The position numbers and the translations under genes were made by a program. 42,546 nt of DNA from a virus. Positions 13,833 to 23,232 of this stretch are shown here, piece by piece. The notes below the pieces were generated by a model. The model searched no databases, was not told where the DNA came from, and was given only the letters and a program-made list of their open reading frames with translations. The stretch is from positions 1 to 42,546 of IMG/VR virus record IMGVR_UViG_3300050016_000064, one strand, 5' to 3'. Within the stretch, counting starts at the first letter, position 1. Every line of letters begins with the position of its first letter.

Positions 13833-14161
13833 TGCCGATCACTGAGACCGAACGCTTGCTCGCTGTTCGCGCGGCCCTCATGCAAACCACGCACACGATC
13901 GGCTGGGAGTACGTCAAGCAGATGGCTGACAACATCGTGAAGATGTCCACGCAGGCCGCGCTCGATGAGGAGAATCCCACTATCGGCGAAGCAAAGCGCC
14001 TGAAGGCCAAAGCCCTGCAAGCGGGATTCAAGGATTTCTTCAGCGTGATCGAGGCAAGCAAATCATTTGGAACGGACGAGGAACCAGACTGGTTCGCAAA
14101 GTTAAACGAATTCGAGGAGTTATCCAATGGACAAGCCCGAACAGCAAGAACTGAATCTTGA
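13832..14161 (+). CDS. Small helical protein between portal and scaffold (109 aa)
   Basis: ATG at 13832 is coupled to the portal stop. The product is almost entirely helical (TERLLAVRAALMQTTHTIGW, DEENPTIGEAKRLKAKALQA) and acidic overall. Its last 35 bp overlap the scaffold gene. Such small proteins at this site are often head-assembly or portal-associated. No family is recognised. Confidence 0.7.
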   Translation: MPITETERLLAVRAALMQTTHTIGWEYVKQMADNIVKMSTQAALDEENPTIGEAKRLKAKALQAGFKDFFSVIEASKSFGTDEEPDWFAKLNEFEELSNGQARTARTES

Positions 14162-15005
14162 AACCATGCCGCTTGAGGAATTGAAAGCGGCCGCGCTCGC
14201 CGAAGAAGCCAAGGAAGCGGAGAAAAAGCCCGATGCGGTCGCCGCGAAAGACGAAGACGTTCTCGACAATTCAGCGGAGGCCGATCTTGAGCATGATCAG
14301 ATTATCGTTCGCAGCGAGATCGATCTCGGCGATGGGTCTGGCGTTCAGGTTTTCACGGGCACGGGCGCCACTGAACTCGAAGCCTTGCGAGACCAAAACT
14401 CGAAACTTCTTGATGCACAACGTCATGCGAGCAAGAAGATCCACGAACAGAACCTTCAGAAGAAGACCGAGGACACGCGAACGGCGCAGCAAAAAACCGA
14501 CGATGAGTACGTCATTGCGCAGCGGCTCACGAAAGAGCCGACGCGGGCGATCCGCGATGTGGTGACGGAAGTGATCGCCGAACGCGAAGCAGAAACGAAG
14601 CGTAGCGTTGCCGCACAGCAAGCTTTTGTCGATTCGCACCCAGATTATGTCGCGGATCGTGACAACGGGGCGCGAATCATGTCCGAAGTGCAACGTCTCG
14701 GCTACAACGAATTTACCGAGCAAAGTTTGGAAAAGGCTTACCAATCCTTGAAAGCGAGCGGATTGCTCAAAATCAAGGCCGAGGAAGCGGGCGGGACCAC
14801 GGAAGCGGAAACTGAGGAGACGGAACGGATTGTTCCTCCCAAGGTCGAAACTACGCAGCCCCGAAGTCCAAGGAAGGCCAGCACTGTTTCCACTCGTGGA
14901 AGCGGCGCGCCGGCCGTGAAGACCGGGCCGACCGAGGACGAGTTGTACACCATGCCTCTCGACAAGTTGCGGAATCTCGCAAACAAACAGCTTGCCGGGG
15001 AATAG
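14127..15005 (+). CDS. Scaffolding protein (292 aa)
   Basis: ATG at 14127 follows GAGGAG. The protein is highly charged and coiled-coil rich, with acidic N-terminus (EELKAAALAEEAKEAEKKPD), a central helical region and a Pro/Thr/Ser-rich linker. It ends in a basic amphipathic helix (LDKLRNLANKQLAGE) typical of coat-binding scaffold tails. Position directly before the major capsid gene and size support the call. It includes a conserved-looking AFVDSHPDYVADRDNG segment (about residues 165-182). Scaffold assists procapsid assembly and is lost on maturation. Confidence 0.85.
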   Translation: MDKPEQQELNLETMPLEELKAAALAEEAKEAEKKPDAVAAKDEDVLDNSAEADLEHDQIIVRSEIDLGDGSGVQVFTGTGATELEALRDQNSKLLDAQRHASKKIHEQNLQKKTEDTRTAQQKTDDEYVIAQRLTKEPTRAIRDVVTEVIAEREAETKRSVAAQQAFVDSHPDYVADRDNGARIMSEVQRLGYNEFTEQSLEKAYQSLKASGLLKIKAEEAGGTTEAETEETERIVPPKVETTQPRSPRKASTVSTRGSGAPAVKTGPTEDELYTMPLDKLRNLANKQLAGE

Positions 15006-15034
15006 TGTCAACCATCTCAATCTGAGGTAACTAC

Positions 15035-16030
15035 ATGGCTCTACCGACAGTAGCATCCGTAGTTTCCAGCGGATTGGCCGCCTACCCGACCGTTTACTAC
15101 GACCGCGTGGCGCTCGATACGCTGTACTCGAACTTGTTTTTCTACGCCGCTTGCGATCTCAGAATCATGCCCGACATGAGCGGCGTCGCCCTCCAGGGAT
15201 TCGATTATTCCAAGATGGGCGCGAACACCACGCCGGCAACCGAAGGAACTCCCGGCGCGGGGCAAGCACTCACCCAGAACACCTACACCATCAACCTGTC
15301 CAACTACGTGGACTACATCAGCTATTCGAACAAAGTGAAGCTCACCGCCATCAGCGACACCGTTTCGGAAGGCAATGCCCTACTTGCTTATCGCGGCGCC
15401 CTGTCCGTGGATAACATCATTTCCACGGCGCTCGACGTGGCTGCAAACTCAACCACGCTCGACCGCATCGACGTGAACGATGCCACGTACATGACCGCTT
15501 CACTCGCCCGCAAGGCTTACTGGCAACTTCGTAGCTTCGATGCCAAGCCCAAGGCGAACGGTCTCATGTACGGGATCATCCATTCGCTGTCCGCGTACGA
15601 TCTCATCAACGATTCAACGGCGGCTGGATTCACCGACCTCCAGAAGTACAACAGCTCACTCGCTCCCGAGAATCCGGCGCTCGTCGGAATTAAGGGTGCC
15701 ATCGTGGGTAATGTCGGAGGGGTACTTTATTACGAAAGTAACGCAGTGCCCACCGAGACAAATTGGCAAAGCACTTCCCACATTGCCTATCACAATTACG
15801 TGATCGGGCATCAGGGGATCATGGCCAGCTCACTCGGCAAAACAAACCTCTCTCAGAAGAATTTCACCGTCAAAACCCAGAATTTCCCGATGGGTTCCAA
15901 CTCCCTCGATCCCGGCGGCCTGATCGCTGCGGCCTCGGCGTACAACTTCTTTTTCGGTTGTGCAATTCCGCCGACGCACGCTTCGTCAGATAAATTCCGC
16001 CGCATCCGGGTTGAGTCCTCGATCGGCTAA
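15035..16030 (+). CDS. Major capsid protein, N4-gp56 type (331 aa)
   Basis: The ATG follows GAGGTAACTAC. The N-terminus (ASVVSSGLAAYPTVYYDRVA) and the segment INLSNYVDYISYSNKVKLTA (about residues 89-108) are typical of the N4-gp56 HK97-fold coat family. The ending resembles that family too. The length of about 330 is slightly short but within range. A hairpin terminator follows at 16044, as is common after capsid genes. Confidence 0.9.
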   Translation: MALPTVASVVSSGLAAYPTVYYDRVALDTLYSNLFFYAACDLRIMPDMSGVALQGFDYSKMGANTTPATEGTPGAGQALTQNTYTINLSNYVDYISYSNKVKLTAISDTVSEGNALLAYRGALSVDNIISTALDVAANSTTLDRIDVNDATYMTASLARKAYWQLRSFDAKPKANGLMYGIIHSLSAYDLINDSTAAGFTDLQKYNSSLAPENPALVGIKGAIVGNVGGVLYYESNAVPTETNWQSTSHIAYHNYVIGHQGIMASSLGKTNLSQKNFTVKTQNFPMGSNSLDPGGLIAAASAYNFFFGCAIPPTHASSDKFRRIRVESSIG

Positions 16031-16043
16031 CAGCACGTGGAGT

Positions 16044-16073
16044 AAGGGGAGGAGATGCGCGGCCTCCCCTTTT
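16044..16073 (+). terminator. Hairpin terminator or attenuator after the capsid gene
   Basis: AAGGGGAGG (16044-16052), a 10-nt loop, and CCTCCCCTT (16063-16071) form a perfect 9-bp stem followed by TT. Partial termination here would favour capsid transcripts over the genes beyond. Confidence 0.75.
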
Positions 16074-16090
16074 CCTCAAGGAGAAAAGTC

Positions 16091-16300
16091 ATGTCAACGC
16101 CAGTGTTTTTGCACGTCATGAGCAATGGGGATATGTGGGTCAGCAACAATATTGGGGATACGCCCGCCGGAACCGTCACCGGAACCTACCGTTTCCTCGA
16201 TGATGCGAAGCTCCAAAAGATCGGCACGCTCAGCGGGACTTTCAGTTCCAGCCTGGTTGCAGGTGGCAAGACCGGGAAGTACGGCACAGAACTCACGTAA
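16091..16300 (+). CDS. Small capsid-associated protein candidate (69 aa)
   Basis: The ATG follows CAAGGAGAAAAGTC. The 69-residue product is strand-rich (FLHVMSNGDMWVSNNIGDTP, TLSGTFSSSLVAGGKTG). Position just behind the major capsid gene and its terminator suits a decoration protein. No family is recognised. Confidence 0.65.
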   Translation: MSTPVFLHVMSNGDMWVSNNIGDTPAGTVTGTYRFLDDAKLQKIGTLSGTFSSSLVAGGKTGKYGTELT

Positions 16301-16632
16301 TGGAAGCAGGGGCCACCGTCCCGCGCGCCTACATGCTGTCCCGCGAGGCGACGGCCGGGCTCGTGGAGACGGCCCTTGCCGCGTTCACGATCACGCCGCT
16401 GTCGTGCGTGCTGATTTCGGACATGAAGGATTTTCCGCTCGCGCATGAGTTTCACGAACTCGTTGTGCGGACGCCCAGCGAAATGGATTCCGTTGACTTC
16501 GCCCTAACAAGTTTCGATGAAACGCATATGCCGGCCCTCGTGATTGGAACGAGGCCCGGAATGACCGCAGTTTACACAGACGGACACGTGGAGAATCTAC
16601 TTTGGCAGGCAGCCGACTCAATCCCCAATTAG
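16300..16632 (+). CDS. Hypothetical structural-block protein (110 aa)
   Basis: The ATG at 16300 overlaps the previous TAA. It is a mixed alpha/beta sequence (FTITPLSCVLISDMKDFPLA, THMPALVIGTRPGMTAVYTD) with no catalytic signature. It lies in the head-to-tail gene interval, and its end overlaps the following gene by 31 bp. Confidence 0.65.
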   Translation: MEAGATVPRAYMLSREATAGLVETALAAFTITPLSCVLISDMKDFPLAHEFHELVVRTPSEMDSVDFALTSFDETHMPALVIGTRPGMTAVYTDGHVENLLWQAADSIPN

Positions 16633-17192
16633 GCGATAAGCACCTCAACCCAGAAGAAGAAGTGATCCGGCAGCGCGAGGATTTGCGGCATGACATTTCC
16701 GGGCGCGAGGCTTACGGGCAAAAAGACATCGAGAAGGCCGAGCGGTCGGAGGGGCCGCGTCTGTACTATTCGACTTTGCTTAAAAAGATGAAGAATATAT
16801 ATCCGCATTTCCTCATCAAGGATGGCATTCCTGGCAACGTGGCTGTCTATCGACCTAAAACAAAAGATGAAATAGAGCGCGATGGCTACGACATGATTTT
16901 TCCGCAATGGCGCAACGAACACAAGTATGTGACAGGGTTCCCGAAGGAATGGATTCCTGAATGGGGTCATTACGTCAATGACACGGATGGAATCGCGCTA
17001 CGCGAGGACCCTCGCGGCTGGCGGACTGTCCATATAGCAATGGTCAAGCAAAGGCTTGTTACCTATGCTGCCTCTATCGCTGAATTTGGCGAACCCATTC
17101 ACGATCAAAGAAGTAAGTATTTTTTCGAACAGCTTGCCCCTTATATGAACGAGGAGAAAACGAATGCCGGAAGAAAAATCACTCTCAATTGA
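16602..17192 (+). CDS. Hypothetical head-tail interval protein (196 aa), TTG start
   Basis: The start TTG at 16602 lies 8 nt after GGAG; no ATG occurs before conserved-looking sequence. The protein is charged and helical at the N-terminus (NPEEEVIRQREDLRHDIS). A globular segment rich in aromatic residues follows (YPHFLIKDGIPGNVAVYRPK, FPQWRNEHKYVTGFPKEWIP). Its C-terminus overlaps the next gene by 29 bp. Function unknown; it is likely a virion assembly component by context. Confidence 0.65.
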   Translation: MAGSRLNPQLGDKHLNPEEEVIRQREDLRHDISGREAYGQKDIEKAERSEGPRLYYSTLLKKMKNIYPHFLIKDGIPGNVAVYRPKTKDEIERDGYDMIFPQWRNEHKYVTGFPKEWIPEWGHYVNDTDGIALREDPRGWRTVHIAMVKQRLVTYAASIAEFGEPIHDQRSKYFFEQLAPYMNEEKTNAGRKITLN

Positions 17193-17622
17193 AACTGTGA
17201 AGGAAATGATGCGGGAGATGCAGGCCCAGAACGCCGAGATGCTGAAAGAAGTCATTCAGGAACTCAAAAAGCCCACGGTCCTCGAACAGAAGGAAATAGA
17301 CGCGGAAGTCGCCCGTCTCAGAGCGGCCAACGAGGAGCGCAAGACCAACTCTCAAGGCATCTTGCAACAGATGCGCGATGTGCGTTTCCAGCGGACCGTC
17401 TGCAGCCACAAACATGCCGCTGCTGAAGGCGGTCACAGCCACGGCGTTTTCGTCATGGAGAAAGCCCCATCACCGGGGTACATCCACTGCCAAAAATGCC
17501 ACGTGAACATCAGGCCCGGCCCCGTTCCAAGTGGGAACACGGACCCGCTGGGGCTTTACGATACGGGGCTGTTCAATCGGATCTTCCAAGAACTCCCCAC
17601 TGCGAATGAAATGTTCTCGTAA
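17164..17622 (+). CDS. Coiled-coil protein with C-terminal zinc site (152 aa)
   Basis: The N-terminal 75 residues form a charged coiled coil (ETVKEMMREMQAQNAEMLKE and on). A CSHKHAAAEGGHSHG segment then precedes CQKC, giving C, H, H and CxxC as possible zinc ligands. The C-terminal tail has PLGLYDTGLFNRIFQ. The start at 17164 overlaps the previous gene. It lies in the connector region; no family is recognised. Confidence 0.7.
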   Translation: MPEEKSLSIETVKEMMREMQAQNAEMLKEVIQELKKPTVLEQKEIDAEVARLRAANEERKTNSQGILQQMRDVRFQRTVCSHKHAAAEGGHSHGVFVMEKAPSPGYIHCQKCHVNIRPGPVPSGNTDPLGLYDTGLFNRIFQELPTANEMFS

Positions 17623-18647
17623 TGTCCTTTCAGATCACGCTCCAAAATATTCTTAACTTCACCAGCACCCATGCTGACCTTTTGCCGCTTTCCGGCATAG
17701 GGGGATACACAAACGAGCCGGGACTCTCGATTTGCAACGACGCCCTCTCCGACCTCATCACCGATCCGAATGACTGGAAATGCAACCGCAACGAACTCCC
17801 CCTCCTCGTCACCTGCCCACAGAAACAGGATTACCTTTTCGCAGGCGCGTGCGCGTTCTCGCTCGGTTCAACTTCTCAGGGATGGGCAATTGACCTTGCT
17901 TCGAGTTCAGCAATTACCGTGTCGGCAGGCGTGGTCACGGTCAACACGATTGAAGCGCACAGGTTTGCGGTGGGCGACACGATCTACCTGAACAACGTCA
18001 CGATGACCACGGGGACGGCCTCGGCGTACAACTCCATCTTTACCGACACGGGAGCGATGACTTCCTGGTCGCAAGGCTATGTCATCACCACGATCGGAAC
18101 AAAGAGTTTCACATTTGCCGCTGGCACAGGGCAGAACAATGCCGACGTAGGCGGCGCTCCCGGCATCTTCAATTTCGGCTACGGCACTTCGGGCAGCATG
18201 GTGCAGATGATCAACACCTCCAGCCCGCAGTACAGCCAGGAGATGACGTTCTACCGCGAGCAGCCGGTCACAAGCATGGTCTCGAATCCCGAAAAGGTTG
18301 CGATGATGAGTGACAACGGCGCGGGCACGCTGAAAATCCGCTTCTACCGCGCGCCCGGCTCGACCACCTGGGGCGTGAAGCTCGTCTATCAGGCGCAAGC
18401 CCCGGTGAAGCAGTCGCTCGGCGATACCTGGGCTCCCTTCCCCGATCACTACTCCGCGCTCTACCGCCAAGCGGTCGTGTACCGCATGTACCGCTGGCTG
18501 AACTCCCCGAAGGCGGAAGTCGAGTACCAGAAACTCCAGCAGGAAATCACGAAGATTCAGGCGTTCGATGACACCGAAGAAACCAGCGTCAGCCTCAAGC
18601 CCGAATCGCCGATCATGGATTCTGGCGACTCCTGGTGGGGGTGGTGA
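17622..18647 (+). CDS. Head-tail connector or tail-tube protein (341 aa)
   Basis: The start is coupled to the previous stop (TAATG). The N-terminus (QNILNFTSTHADLLPLSGIG, ICNDALSDLI) and the C-terminal helix set (FPDHYSALYRQAVVYRMYRW, AEVEYQKLQQEITKIQAFDD) resemble tail-tubular-A or stopper-type connector proteins of short-tailed phages. The middle is beta-rich. The order capsid, small proteins, connector, very large tail protein fits podophages. Assignment is by motif impression and synteny. Confidence 0.65.
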   Translation: MSFQITLQNILNFTSTHADLLPLSGIGGYTNEPGLSICNDALSDLITDPNDWKCNRNELPLLVTCPQKQDYLFAGACAFSLGSTSQGWAIDLASSSAITVSAGVVTVNTIEAHRFAVGDTIYLNNVTMTTGTASAYNSIFTDTGAMTSWSQGYVITTIGTKSFTFAAGTGQNNADVGGAPGIFNFGYGTSGSMVQMINTSSPQYSQEMTFYREQPVTSMVSNPEKVAMMSDNGAGTLKIRFYRAPGSTTWGVKLVYQAQAPVKQSLGDTWAPFPDHYSALYRQAVVYRMYRWLNSPKAEVEYQKLQQEITKIQAFDDTEETSVSLKPESPIMDSGDSWWGW

Positions 18648-18649
18648 AA

Positions 18650-18757
18650 ATGTGCATTCATAAATTAAAGCCGTCCAAGAAATTCAAAACCAAGGGCAGC
18701 GAATATTGCGTGAAATGCAAGAAAGAGTTTAGGAGGATTTATGGCCAAAATAGATGA
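18650..18757 (+). CDS. Tiny zinc-knuckle protein (35 aa)
   Basis: ATG at 18650 gives MCIHKLKPSKKFKTKGSEYC and then VKCKKEF. C2, H4 and the CxxC at 20-23 could hold one zinc. It is extremely basic. Its last 17 bp contain the ribosome site (AGGAGG) and the ATG of the next gene. Confidence 0.6.
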   Translation: MCIHKLKPSKKFKTKGSEYCVKCKKEFRRIYGQNR

Positions 18758-18905
18758 CAGCGACTTCACTCCGAAACCTCCGACCATTCCCAAGGTCGGC
18801 GAAAAGCTCGGCGAGCTTGACGGCTGGGTGTACAGCGAAGATCCGCAAAGAGGGCGCTTCGCCGACGATGACGACGACTGCGAACAGGATCACGCCTCCA
18901 GGTAG
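18741..18905 (+). CDS. Small acidic-tailed protein (54 aa)
   Basis: ATG at 18741 follows AGGAGGATTT. The product (MAKIDDSDFTPKPPTIPKVG) ends with a run of five aspartates (FADDDDDCEQDH). It is short, charged and probably disordered. It sits between the connector and the large tail gene. Confidence 0.6.
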   Translation: MAKIDDSDFTPKPPTIPKVGEKLGELDGWVYSEDPQRGRFADDDDDCEQDHASR

Positions 18906-18907
18906 CA

Positions 18908-21900
18908 ATGCCGCAAGCTAAGACTCCAGAACCTCTCCTGCTCCCGTTTTTTACTGCGGGACTGTTTCTCAACAGGAGTCCGCTATTCAATGCGCTGTCC
19001 AGCGTTGGCATTCAGTTTGTCACGCGCCATGACGCATTGATTGACGGCGTGAACATCGAGGTGACCGACCGCCTGACGCTCCAGCGCCGACCTGGCTTCG
19101 TGAAGTATTGCACGCAACAGCTTCAGGCCGGGGAAAAGGTCAACCAGTTCTACTCCGTGCGGAACCTGTCCGGCACTGTGACGCCGATGGTCGATACGAA
19201 CTTGGCACTCTACACGCTCACGCCCACGGCCCTTACGTCCATCCTGACAAAAACCACCACGGGCCAAGCATTCGTTCAGCAAGTCGGGAACATCACCTAC
19301 ATCTCGGACGGCGTTGATTTTTACAAGTGGGACGGCATGACGCTGACCGGCTGGGGAACGGCGGCGCCGAGTGTTGCGCCAGTTGTTTCCAACGGGCTGA
19401 CACGCCCCGGCTACTGGATTCCAGGCTTCGCCTATTCGGCCAACACGTGCCTGTTGGACATCAACGGCAACATTGAATTCATTAAGACCACCGGCAGAAG
19501 CGGCGCGAGCGTGCCTCAATGGACCGGAATCATCGGAGCCACAACAACTGACGGCACGGCGGTCTGGACGAATGTCGGCCCGCCCTCTCAGTGGGTCGCA
19601 AGCGTTGGGTACTTGGCGCCCACCGTCATCACCGACACGAACAACAATATTCAGCTTGTGACGGCGGCCGGAACCTCGGGCTCAAGCGCGCCGTCCTGGA
19701 ACGCAACTCTGGGCGGCACGACCACGGACTCGGGCGTAACCTGGACGAATATCGGCCCCGGCACAGTGCAGGCGTATGCCGGATATTCGTGGGTCTATGC
19801 TTTTCGGACCATGCACGGCAATCTCAGCACGTCTTCTCCCGCGTCCCCGAGCACCGGCCCCATACTTTCCTCGACCACACTTGCCCCGGTCACGATCACG
19901 GCATGGAGCGTGACCTCGAACGTCGCCACATTCACGGCGGCAAACAGCTTCAGCGTTGGGCAGTACGTGACGCTCAACGGCTTTCCGGTCACCACGGGAT
20001 TCAACGGGCAACAGGTGCAAGTCCTGGCGGCCGGACTTTCCGGCTCGCAGTTTGAAGCCAACTTCATGCTGGCGAATAGCAGCGCGACGGAAACTGGGAC
20101 GGGTACGCCGGTCCTAGCAACGCTTGCATGCAGGCAGTCGCTTGACCCGGACTGCAACGGCACTGCCACGATCACAGCGATCCAGTTGCTTTCAAACGTT
20201 GTGACGGTTTTTTGCTCGAACAGCTTTACGCCTGGCCTCGGCATCGGCCTCTCGGGAATCACGACCGCTACATTTCTGAACGGGCAGACGCTCTATGTCC
20301 TCTCGGCAACTAGCACCCAATTCACCGCCGCGTTCACTCATGCTGATTATTCAAGCACCCCGGATACCGGGACGGCAACATTTTTCGCCATTGAAATCTA
20401 TAGGACGGACGATGGCGGGGGGATCTGGTACTTCGACAGCGCGATCCTGAATCCGAGCTTCAGCAGCCCGCTCGGTCCTTACGACAGCGGCCTCACGATC
20501 TGCGGCGCGGGCGCGGATACGGGCGTTCCGGGAACGAACACCTGGACGAATCCAGGCAATGTGACCTCGGCGTCGAGCTATGCCACATCCGCTTTTAACC
20601 CTGGATCTGGTTCCGTGGCTTTCTCCGTCATTCAAAGCGCGAAGTACGGCGTCAATAACAGCCTGTTTACAGGCAGCATTTCGGTCACGCTTCCATCCGC
20701 TGTGAATGCAGCAAACAAGTTGCTCGTGTTCTGCATGGGTGAGAACGTCACCTCGATCAGCGATTCTCAGGGGAATGCCTATACCAACTTGGTCACTGGG
20801 GGATCATTTAACTTTTTTAATGCCTGGATCGTCAACTCCCCCGCTGCCGGTTCAACGCGGATCACCGTGAATTGTGGATCTTCCGACACCCTCTGGCACC
20901 TATTCGCCATCGAGATTTCTGGAGCGGTTTCGGCTTCGCCGGTTGACCAGACGGCCAGCAGTCTCACGGGCGCGTCGGGCAGCACATTTAATACGGGGAG
21001 CGTGACAACCTTAAACGCCACGGATGGTGTAATCACCGCCGCGTATGCCAGCCCCGGCACGGGGCAGGTAAAACCTTCCGGCTATACGCTGATCGACAGC
21101 CTAATCTCCAATCCCAGCGGTCAGAATAACGTAGAGACTGCCGTCGCTTACGAGGCGTTCAACAGCACGAGCACCTACTCTCCGACGTGGAGTCACAGTG
21201 GCAGCGTGCCTCATTGGTACGGCTGCACAATCGCTTTGAAGCTCAATGCGACCGCCCTAAGCGATCCCCTGAATGCCACGACATTCAGCATCCCTGTTCC
21301 AGCAGGCGTGACGCCTCAGGGCCTCACGTTCTCATTCGATGCGAAATTCGACGGCGGTGCGGGCGATGGAACCATGACCGCGCAAATCCTGCGCAATGGA
21401 GTGCCATACTCGAACATCAAGACCATTACGCTCACATCGAGCACGGTCACCTACTCGCTCGGGGGGGCAAACGATTCCTGGGGCGTCACGTTCGTACCAG
21501 CCGACATCACGGACGACACCAACTGGGGCCTTCAGCTCGTCGGGATTCAAGCGGCGGAAGCGGGCGGTCCCTACACCTTCTCCGTGCGCCACGTGAAAGG
21601 AAGAGTCCAGGGCCTATACGGCATCGAGACGGCCAGCTTCTACGACACGAACACCGACGCCGAACTCGACAATGAGCTGGTCGCGCCATTGTTCCACCTG
21701 AACGATCCACCTCCAGGAGCGACAGGCTCCCTCTCAGCCACTGGCGGAACGATCATTGCGTACTGGATGGGGCGAATCTGGATGCTCGTCGGAAACAACC
21801 TGTACTTCAGCGGCGGCCCCGACACGCTCAATGGCATCAGCGAGGAATGCTTCCCTCCCGCCAATGTGTTCACTTTCCCCGGCGCTGGCACTGGTTTGTG

Positions 21901-22816
21901 GCCCACCACAAATGGGCTTGTCGTCGGCACGACCGCTGAATGGTATGCAATCCTCGGAGGCCCGCAGACCGTTTCGTTTTACCCGCAAAGAATCCTCACG
22001 AATTTCGGAAGCCTTTCTCCGAACGCCGCGCACCAGGACGGCGATGACATTTACATCTACACGACGCAGAAACAGGCGTTCAAGATTTCAGGCGGCAAAG
22101 AGGAAATCGGCTGGAATGTCGGACCGCTGCTTTCCAAAGGGCAGAGCACGGCATCGGCAACGGCAAGCGCGTGGGCTCCCGGCTCAACCTACCTCACAAT
22201 GCACCGTAACGGAGAGGACTCGGGAATCTATCTCTCAAATGCCGTCGAGTCAATCGCGCGCTTCAGCCTGAATGCGAACAACTGGAGCCCGATCTACCAA
22301 CCTCTTTTGACCGGAAGCCCATCCATCGGGGCCATCAATTCGGTCGAGACCTCCAGTGGGATCTTCTCGCTTCTCGCCGCCTCGAATGCGACCGGGGACT
22401 ACATCTACGCGCGAAGCCTGACCACCTTCACGGACAACGGGCACGCGTATGACGCTAAAGTGATCGTTGGCAATATCGTCGTGACGCAGCCCGGACAGCC
22501 GATGGTCCCGCTGTATTTTATCAACCTGATCGGAATGAACGTCGGAAGCATTCCCACGGTCGCCTTTATGTCGAATGAAATAGCCACGACGGGCGGCGCG
22601 GCCTTTACGACCCTGCCCCTGGCGCAAGATGATCCTGCATTTCTGAAGACGAGCAAGACGCTGATGGCGAAACGCTGGCCCACACAGATGAATCAGATTG
22701 CGACCCCGCTCCTTATGAAACACTTGCAAGTGAGCGTCGATTTCGGCAACACCGATACGGTCGCCAACGAAATCTTGACCCTTGGCCTCCGTTTCGACCA
22801 GGAGCAGATGGGATGA
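18908..22816 (+). CDS. Large tail or nozzle protein, tail-tubular-B-like (1302 aa)
   Basis: The N-terminus (FNALSSVGIQFVTRHDALID, VTDRLTLQRRPGFVKYCTQQ) and the C-terminal part (RIWMLVGNNLYFSGGPDTLN, TTAEWYAILGGPQ, GDDIYIYTTQKQAFKISGG) are typical of podophage nozzle proteins (T7 gp12 class), which form a beta-propeller-like hub. About residues 180-900 are an expansion of repeated Thr/Ser-rich Ig-like or lectin-like modules. One is built around SISDSQGNAYTNLV and another repeats TDGTAVWTNVGP / TDSGVTWTNIGP. This makes the protein much longer than the roughly 800-residue norm. ATG at 18908 starts 3 bp after the preceding stop. Confidence 0.75.
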   Translation: MPQAKTPEPLLLPFFTAGLFLNRSPLFNALSSVGIQFVTRHDALIDGVNIEVTDRLTLQRRPGFVKYCTQQLQAGEKVNQFYSVRNLSGTVTPMVDTNLALYTLTPTALTSILTKTTTGQAFVQQVGNITYISDGVDFYKWDGMTLTGWGTAAPSVAPVVSNGLTRPGYWIPGFAYSANTCLLDINGNIEFIKTTGRSGASVPQWTGIIGATTTDGTAVWTNVGPPSQWVASVGYLAPTVITDTNNNIQLVTAAGTSGSSAPSWNATLGGTTTDSGVTWTNIGPGTVQAYAGYSWVYAFRTMHGNLSTSSPASPSTGPILSSTTLAPVTITAWSVTSNVATFTAANSFSVGQYVTLNGFPVTTGFNGQQVQVLAAGLSGSQFEANFMLANSSATETGTGTPVLATLACRQSLDPDCNGTATITAIQLLSNVVTVFCSNSFTPGLGIGLSGITTATFLNGQTLYVLSATSTQFTAAFTHADYSSTPDTGTATFFAIEIYRTDDGGGIWYFDSAILNPSFSSPLGPYDSGLTICGAGADTGVPGTNTWTNPGNVTSASSYATSAFNPGSGSVAFSVIQSAKYGVNNSLFTGSISVTLPSAVNAANKLLVFCMGENVTSISDSQGNAYTNLVTGGSFNFFNAWIVNSPAAGSTRITVNCGSSDTLWHLFAIEISGAVSASPVDQTASSLTGASGSTFNTGSVTTLNATDGVITAAYASPGTGQVKPSGYTLIDSLISNPSGQNNVETAVAYEAFNSTSTYSPTWSHSGSVPHWYGCTIALKLNATALSDPLNATTFSIPVPAGVTPQGLTFSFDAKFDGGAGDGTMTAQILRNGVPYSNIKTITLTSSTVTYSLGGANDSWGVTFVPADITDDTNWGLQLVGIQAAEAGGPYTFSVRHVKGRVQGLYGIETASFYDTNTDAELDNELVAPLFHLNDPPPGATGSLSATGGTIIAYWMGRIWMLVGNNLYFSGGPDTLNGISEECFPPANVFTFPGAGTGLWPTTNGLVVGTTAEWYAILGGPQTVSFYPQRILTNFGSLSPNAAHQDGDDIYIYTTQKQAFKISGGKEEIGWNVGPLLSKGQSTASATASAWAPGSTYLTMHRNGEDSGIYLSNAVESIARFSLNANNWSPIYQPLLTGSPSIGAINSVETSSGIFSLLAASNATGDYIYARSLTTFTDNGHAYDAKVIVGNIVVTQPGQPMVPLYFINLIGMNVGSIPTVAFMSNEIATTGGAAFTTLPLAQDDPAFLKTSKTLMAKRWPTQMNQIATPLLMKHLQVSVDFGNTDTVANEILTLGLRFDQEQMG

Positions 22817-23232
22817 ATCCGAGGCAGGGAATGCGCTGGCCGAATATCAGTGCTCAGACCGAGCTGGCTCAAGTGAAGGTCGCCGGCACGGCGCCGCTTT
22901 CTTCTCTTTCGCAGCCAGCGCGGCAGGGCACGCAGGGGGTCCCCCAGGCAGTCAGCAGCGTGTCCGCAACCAAGCGCATTCTCACGGCTACAACGTGCAG
23001 GGTCACGGTGTCCTTCGCCCGCAATCCGGGTGACCCCTACTTCACGCAGGCCAAGGCTTACCTGAAACTCGGGTCGGGCGTGCCAAGTCTCGTAGCGGAA
23101 GGAACCACTTCCCCGCTGACGTTCGTTACGGCGCGCACGGGAGTACCGGCTACGGTCTTTGTTGTGTCGATCGGCAACTGGGGCAGCACGGCGCTCGCAA
23201 ACAGCCCTGGGAAGGCGCTATCTCTTGCTTAA
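22813..23232 (+). CDS. Small tail-associated protein (139 aa)
   Basis: ATG overlaps the stop of the large tail gene (ATGA). The N-terminus is basic and Gln/Ser-rich, and the rest is strand-rich (ILTATTCRVTVSFARNPGDP, TGVPATVFVVSIGNWGS). It is probably a small tail-fitting protein. No family recognised. Confidence 0.65.
   Translation: MNPRQGMRWPNISAQTELAQVKVAGTAPLSSLSQPARQGTQGVPQAVSSVSATKRILTATTCRVTVSFARNPGDPYFTQAKAYLKLGSGVPSLVAEGTTSPLTFVTARTGVPATVFVVSIGNWGSTALANSPGKALSLA

Noticed and set aside
17907-18470. Minus-strand frames opposite tail genes, including 12972-13784
   Set aside because: Arg/His/Asp-rich shadow composition, no ribosome sites, opposite convincing structural genes.
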